NCBI GenBank assembly: GCA_029259935.1
Contig: JAJDEH010000033.1
Coordinates: forward strand, 1 to 27,472
Direction of reading: 5' to 3'
From: Planctomycetota bacterium
Lineage (GTDB): Bacteria; Planctomycetota; Planctomycetia; Pirellulales; Pirellulaceae
DNA: 27,472 nucleotides
The notes under the pieces are model-generated. The model was not told the DNA's origin, did not search any database, and worked only from the letters and a program-made list of their open reading frames with translations. Every line of letters begins with the position of its first letter. Position 1 is the stretch's first letter. The position numbers and the translations under genes are program-made. Below, piece after piece: positions 23,907-27,472 of this stretch.

Positions 23907-24891
23907 ATCGATGTCGGGGGAAGCGAATCCGAATATCGAGGCGCAGTGTGAAACGCTGCGCGAAGGCGTGGGTTTCGCGCGACTTGAAACCGCCACTCAG
24001 ATCGAGCTGAGCGGGTCGGACCGGGCGAAGTTCCTGCAAAACTTCTGCACGAATGACGTTCATCGGTTGGAAGAGGGAAGCGGGTGTGAGGCCTTCATCA
24101 CCAACGTACAGGGCAAGATCCTGGGCCATGTCCACATCTTCCGCTACCCAGAATCACTCATCATCGAGACCGTCGCCGGACAGGCCGAAAGTCTCATTTC
24201 CCATCTGGATCGATACCTCATCATGGAAGACGTCCAGATGCGAGACATTTCCTCGGACCGTGGCGAGGTGATGGTTTGCGGAAAGCAAGCTCCCGCATTG
24301 CTTGCAAATCTGTTGAGTACCGGGGAGATTCGCGAAATTCTCGGTCACGTGACGGGCCGCATGGGCGAAGTGGAGATCAACTTGCGGCGCTTCGATACTT
24401 GTGGCCCGATGACGTTTCTAATCGATTGTCAACGCGAGATCCTGGATGCCGTGGTGGATCGATTGACCGCCGAGGGCGCGATGCCTTGTGACCATTCGGC
24501 GCTTGAGATTTGTAGGATCGAACAGGGGACACCGTTGTACGGTCGGGACATTTCGTCGGACAATCTTCCTCAAGAGATTGGACGCGACCAGCGGACGATC
24601 AGTTTCACGAAGGGGTGTTACCTCGGTCAAGAAACGGTCGCCCGCATCGATGCACTAGGACACGTGAACAAAATCCTCGTCGGCCTGCGTTTCGACGGGA
24701 ACGAACCGCCCGCTCCTGGAACTCAGTTCGAAATCGACGGCAAGCAAGTGGGTCGCCTCACTTCGTCCGCCTTTTCGCCTCGTTTGGCAACGGCGATCGG
24801 TCTTGGTTTTGTACGCCGCGAGTACAGCGCCGCCGGCACTGCCGTCCATTGCGAGACTGGACAGGCCGAAGTGGTTCAACTGCCTCTCTGA
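23899..24891 (+). CDS. ygfZ: YgfZ/GcvT-type folate-binding protein
   Basis: 330 residues. The YgfZ signature K238-G-C-Y-L-G-Q-E245 (FTKGCYLGQETVARI) is present; the cysteine is the functionally important residue in this family, which uses folate to help maintain or repair iron-sulfur clusters. The N-terminal part has the GcvT-like fold (VGFARLETATQIELSGSDRAKFLQNFCTNDV, AFITNVQGKIL), followed by ALEICRIEQGTPLYGRDI and a C-terminal barrel region. ATG 23899 overlaps the LarA-like stop (ATGAGTGA), suggesting translational coupling; an alternative ATG lies at 23911. Glycine cleavage T-protein is the main look-alike, but the KGCYxGQE motif and the absence of gcvH/gcvP argue for YgfZ. Confidence 0.9.
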   Translation: MSESMSGEANPNIEAQCETLREGVGFARLETATQIELSGSDRAKFLQNFCTNDVHRLEEGSGCEAFITNVQGKILGHVHIFRYPESLIIETVAGQAESLISHLDRYLIMEDVQMRDISSDRGEVMVCGKQAPALLANLLSTGEIREILGHVTGRMGEVEINLRRFDTCGPMTFLIDCQREILDAVVDRLTAEGAMPCDHSALEICRIEQGTPLYGRDISSDNLPQEIGRDQRTISFTKGCYLGQETVARIDALGHVNKILVGLRFDGNEPPAPGTQFEIDGKQVGRLTSSAFSPRLATAIGLGFVRREYSAAGTAVHCETGQAEVVQLPL

Positions 24892-24904
24892 TGCCGGTCA
24901 ACGA

Positions 24905-25390
24905 CTAACTGACGTTGGGAGCCGCGGCGATCGACATCGATGCACCAAGCTTCGCCAAAAACGCGATCGTCCGAGGGATCACGTCGCCGTCGGCGGGAAC
25001 CTGTCCAATAACTTCGTAGGCCCCGGTGGCCAATTGCGAGTGAAGGTCTTTCAGTTGTTCGGTCGCCTCGCAAAGAAATTCCTCTGTTTCTTGTGGGGTA
25101 AAGTCGTGGCGCAGCAACTGAACCTCGCCAGCGCTTCGTTGCCGAGTTAGCGACGCCAGTTGCCCCTGTTGGGCTGTTAGCAGACGCCCTGCCAAAAAGC
25201 CGCGACGCAACTGGTACTCCGTATTGAACTGATAGACGGGATCCGCTCCAAAAAAAATAGAGGCGGCGCCGTTCCGCCGAAATCCAACAACGACCGGATC
25301 GGCGATGCCTTGGACCAGCAGTTCGGCTCGCTCGGTTAAAGCGGTTGCTTCGCCCAGCAGGTCTTCGCGATCCTTCTCATTGCGCGCCAT
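24905..25390 (-). CDS. Conserved-looking protein of unknown function
   Basis: 161 residues from the ATG at 25390 (MARNEKDREDLLGEATALTERAEL); a GTG at 25402 would add four. No signal peptide or membrane helix. Helix-rich with possible coiled-coil stretches (DREDLLGEATALTERAELLVQG and TPQETEEFLCEATEQLKDLHSQLATG), a central strand VVVGFRRNGAASIFFGADPVYQFN and a small hydrophobic end. I do not recognise the family. It starts about 40 bp after the WD40 gene on the same strand, so the two are likely cotranscribed. Convergent with ygfZ. Confidence 0.65.
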   Translation of the reverse strand: MARNEKDREDLLGEATALTERAELLVQGIADPVVVGFRRNGAASIFFGADPVYQFNTEYQLRRGFLAGRLLTAQQGQLASLTRQRSAGEVQLLRHDFTPQETEEFLCEATEQLKDLHSQLATGAYEVIGQVPADGDVIPRTIAFLAKLGASMSIAAAPNVS

Positions 25391-25428
25391 CACGGAGTCC
25401 ACGGGGTTGGAGGAACGCCAAAAGGCAA

Positions 25429-27472
25429 TCAGTTGATTCTGGTTGGCCAGATGCGGACCATGCCGTCCGAGCAGGATGCCGTGATCCGAGATCCGTCCGG
25501 CGAATACGATACATGAAACACCGCGGCCTTTTCGGCATCACTTGTGTATTCGGCTTCCAAGCGGCCAGTTTTAGTGTCCCAACGCGAAACCCGGCCGCCA
25601 AAGTGTCCTGTTACTATCGATCTTCCGTCCGGAAGAAACGAGAAGTTTGTAAAACGCCTGGCCGTTGAGATTGTCGTCAGCAACTGTTTTGTGCCGACAT
25701 CCCAAATCTTCAGTTTTGCATCATCGCCGCCCGCTGCCAACAGTCTTGCATCCGGGCTGAATCGCACACAGCGCACCGAATGCGTTTGGGGTCCCAAGTT
25801 GGCCAATTCCCGGCCGGTTTTCGCGTTCCACAATTTGACTTCTCCGGCTTCCCCCCATGGCTGCCAATCGCCGGTCGACGTGGCCAAGATGCTTCCGTCT
25901 GGCGAAAAGGCGACGCTGGTGACCGGAAGCGTTTGCCGATCCGACGCCCATCGCTTCTCTCCGGATCGAGCATCACAAACCGTGACCATGCCATTCGCAT
26001 GTCCGGCGACCATCCAAGCACCGTCGCTGGAGATGTCGATGGCCGTGGTCCGTCCGGCGCCGGTTGCCGCTTGGGCGATCTGTTTTCCGGAATCCAAGTC
26101 CCACAACAGTACGGAATCGGCATGCGCGCCGGTTGCCATGGTGTTGCCGTCTGGTGCCAGTGCGGCACATGTCGTGCCGCGATCGACGACCAGCGTTTGC
26201 AAAGGCCGTTGCGATTTCGCATCCCAAATGCGAATCGCTTTTTCGTCGCCGGCCGTGATGATCCTTTGTCCGTCGGGCGTAAACAGACAGACGCGGCACT
26301 TCAGTGCGTCGTGGTTTGTTTTGAACGCCCCCAAGGGGGCGATGGGCGTGAGTTTCCTCTTCCAAAGGTAGTAACGACCGTCGAGTCCTCCTGAAATCAA
26401 GTTCGATCCGTCCGGCGCGAATTTTAGTCCGCTGACCGCATCCACATGAGCCCGAAAGATGCCTTGACTCTCTCCCGTTTTCGGATTCCACAATCGGATT
26501 TGATTGTCTTCACCACCGCTGGCCAACATGCTTCCTTGAGGAGAAAAAGCGAGCCGCGTCACCGACTCCCGATGTCCCGACAAAGTGCGCGCCAGTTTCC
26601 CGGATGCCGGTTCCCAGAGCTTGATGGTTTTGTCTTCACCGGCCGTGGCCAGCAGTTGGCCATCCGGCGCGAACTCGACGGACGACACACTGGATGCGTG
26701 TCCTTCAAGCAGATGCAGGGGCTCGCCGGTTTTGAGATCCCAAATCCGAACGATCTTGTCTGACCCGGTGGACGCCAACTGTTTGCCATCGGGAGAAAAA
26801 GCGACGCCGCGAACCGCCGCTTTGTGTCCGGCAAGCTTCAAAGTCTGTCGGCCCGAAGCAACATCCCAAAGCCGAACCATGCGATCGTACCCGCCGGAAG
26901 CCAATTGCTTGCCGTCGGGCGAGAACCTCACGTCATGGATCAAGTTCTCGCCCTTCAGCGTCGATCGGTGCTCACCCGTTTCCAGGTTCCACAGCCTGAT
27001 GGTAAAGTCATAGCTGCCAGTCGCCAGCAGCTTGCCGTTGGGCGAAAATCGCACCACGGTGACGGCATCTTCGTGGCCTTTCAACTGATGTTGAACGCGG
27101 CCCGATTTTGCATCCCGCAAACTGACCGTGCCGTCGCCGGCCGCGGTAGCGACCGTGGATCCATCCGGCGCATAGTCCAATGCCAAGACAGGCTTGGGAA
27201 GTTCATTCTTATTCTCTCGGGGCATGATCAACTGTTGCTGCAGCGTCTCCGCATTCCATAGCTTCACTTGGCGGTCCCACCCGGCGGTTGCCAGTTTGGT
27301 TCCATCCGGGTGGACGGCGATACTGTAGACCCTCGATGCATGGCCTTCGACCGATTTCAACAACTCCTGAGTTTGCACATCCCAGGCAATCACCTTCCCC
27401 CCTACGTCCCCGGTCCACAGGATCGTTCCATCCGCCGAGAATTCCGCGCTCAAAACGGAGTGGGGATGGCCC
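25429..27472 (-). CDS. WD40 repeat protein (partial, 5' end outside window)
   Basis: 681 codons are visible and the frame is open to the window edge (GHPHSVLSAEFSADG at the edge), so the TTG at 27453 is not the real start. I count 16 WD40 repeats of the form GHxxxVxxxxFSPDGxxLAxGxxDxxIRLWD, for example GHKAAVRGVAFSPDGKQLAS and GHASSVSSVEFAPDGQLLAT, becoming more divergent toward the C-terminus, which ends DGMVRIWPTRIN. That number suffices for two stacked propellers. Such arrays are protein-binding platforms; in planctomycetes they often follow a protein kinase, cytochrome c or other N-terminal domain, which would lie beyond the window. The repeats are diverged at DNA level. The unknown gene at 25390 follows. 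Confidence 0.93.
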   Translation of the reverse strand, partial: GHPHSVLSAEFSADGTILWTGDVGGKVIAWDVQTQELLKSVEGHASRVYSIAVHPDGTKLATAGWDRQVKLWNAETLQQQLIMPRENKNELPKPVLALDYAPDGSTVATAAGDGTVSLRDAKSGRVQHQLKGHEDAVTVVRFSPNGKLLATGSYDFTIRLWNLETGEHRSTLKGENLIHDVRFSPDGKQLASGGYDRMVRLWDVASGRQTLKLAGHKAAVRGVAFSPDGKQLASTGSDKIVRIWDLKTGEPLHLLEGHASSVSSVEFAPDGQLLATAGEDKTIKLWEPASGKLARTLSGHRESVTRLAFSPQGSMLASGGEDNQIRLWNPKTGESQGIFRAHVDAVSGLKFAPDGSNLISGGLDGRYYLWKRKLTPIAPLGAFKTNHDALKCRVCLFTPDGQRIITAGDEKAIRIWDAKSQRPLQTLVVDRGTTCAALAPDGNTMATGAHADSVLLWDLDSGKQIAQAATGAGRTTAIDISSDGAWMVAGHANGMVTVCDARSGEKRWASDRQTLPVTSVAFSPDGSILATSTGDWQPWGEAGEVKLWNAKTGRELANLGPQTHSVRCVRFSPDARLLAAGGDDAKLKIWDVGTKQLLTTISTARRFTNFSFLPDGRSIVTGHFGGRVSRWDTKTGRLEAEYTSDAEKAAVFHVSYSPDGSRITASCSDGMVRIWPTRIN

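Overview
The window looks like chromosomal DNA of a planctomycete, probably of the Pirellulales type. This rests on the mix of genes: large WD40 proteins, a LarA-like protein coupled to a YgfZ-type folate-binding protein, a bacterial microcompartment shell protein, a secreted ultra-cysteine-rich protein and a PMT-like glycosyltransferase. Many starts lack a strong Shine-Dalgarno, and palindromic intergenic repeats are abundant. The assignment is inferred from gene families, not from a marker gene.

Layout. (1) 1-1742, minus: tmk then holB (cut by the window edge). (2) 2612-3508, minus: an APH-fold kinase. (3) 3520-6200: a repeat-rich accessory island with at least four kinds of palindromic element, including two 98-99% identical copies of a ~240-bp multi-hairpin repeat. 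They bracket a small membrane protein and an antitoxin whose toxin is reduced to a stub. (4) 6658-9062, plus: a membrane-anchored beta-propeller-like protein, a possible 52-codon ORF, and a UMP-CMP-kinase-like protein of eukaryotic character fused to an unusual N-terminal domain. (5) 9786-11588, plus: a GT39/PMT-like membrane glycosyltransferase. (6) 16749-11704, minus: argB-argD-argF-rph-qor, an arginine biosynthesis cluster followed by RNase PH and a quinone reductase. (7) 16893-20804, plus: an HSD10-like SDR, csrA, tRNA-Glu(UUC), a secreted protein with an in-frame UGA, and pyrF. (8) 20835-22256, minus: a tandem-domain BMC shell protein without any microcompartment enzymes, then a secreted protein with 44 cysteines and a strong terminator. 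(9) 22695-24891, plus: the LarA-like gene overlapping ygfZ. (10) 27472-24905, minus: a WD40 protein with at least 16 repeats (5' end outside the window) followed by a small unknown protein.

How the genes work together: ArgB, ArgD and ArgF supply steps 2, 4 and 6 of arginine synthesis (argC, argJ, argG and argH are not here). Tmk and HolB serve dTTP supply and the DNA polymerase III clamp loader. PyrF ends UMP synthesis, and the UMP-CMP-like kinase, if active, would act one step further on. CsrA is a global post-transcriptional regulator and its leader has the GGA clusters expected of autoregulation.

Most notable points: the eukaryote-like fused nucleotide kinase (8025-9062), the in-frame UGA with a hairpin just downstream (19607), the toxin stub and orphan antitoxin (4719-5098), the duplicated multi-hairpin repeat, the orphan tandem BMC protein and the cysteine-rich protein. 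I do not see a complete, clearly new multi-gene system.
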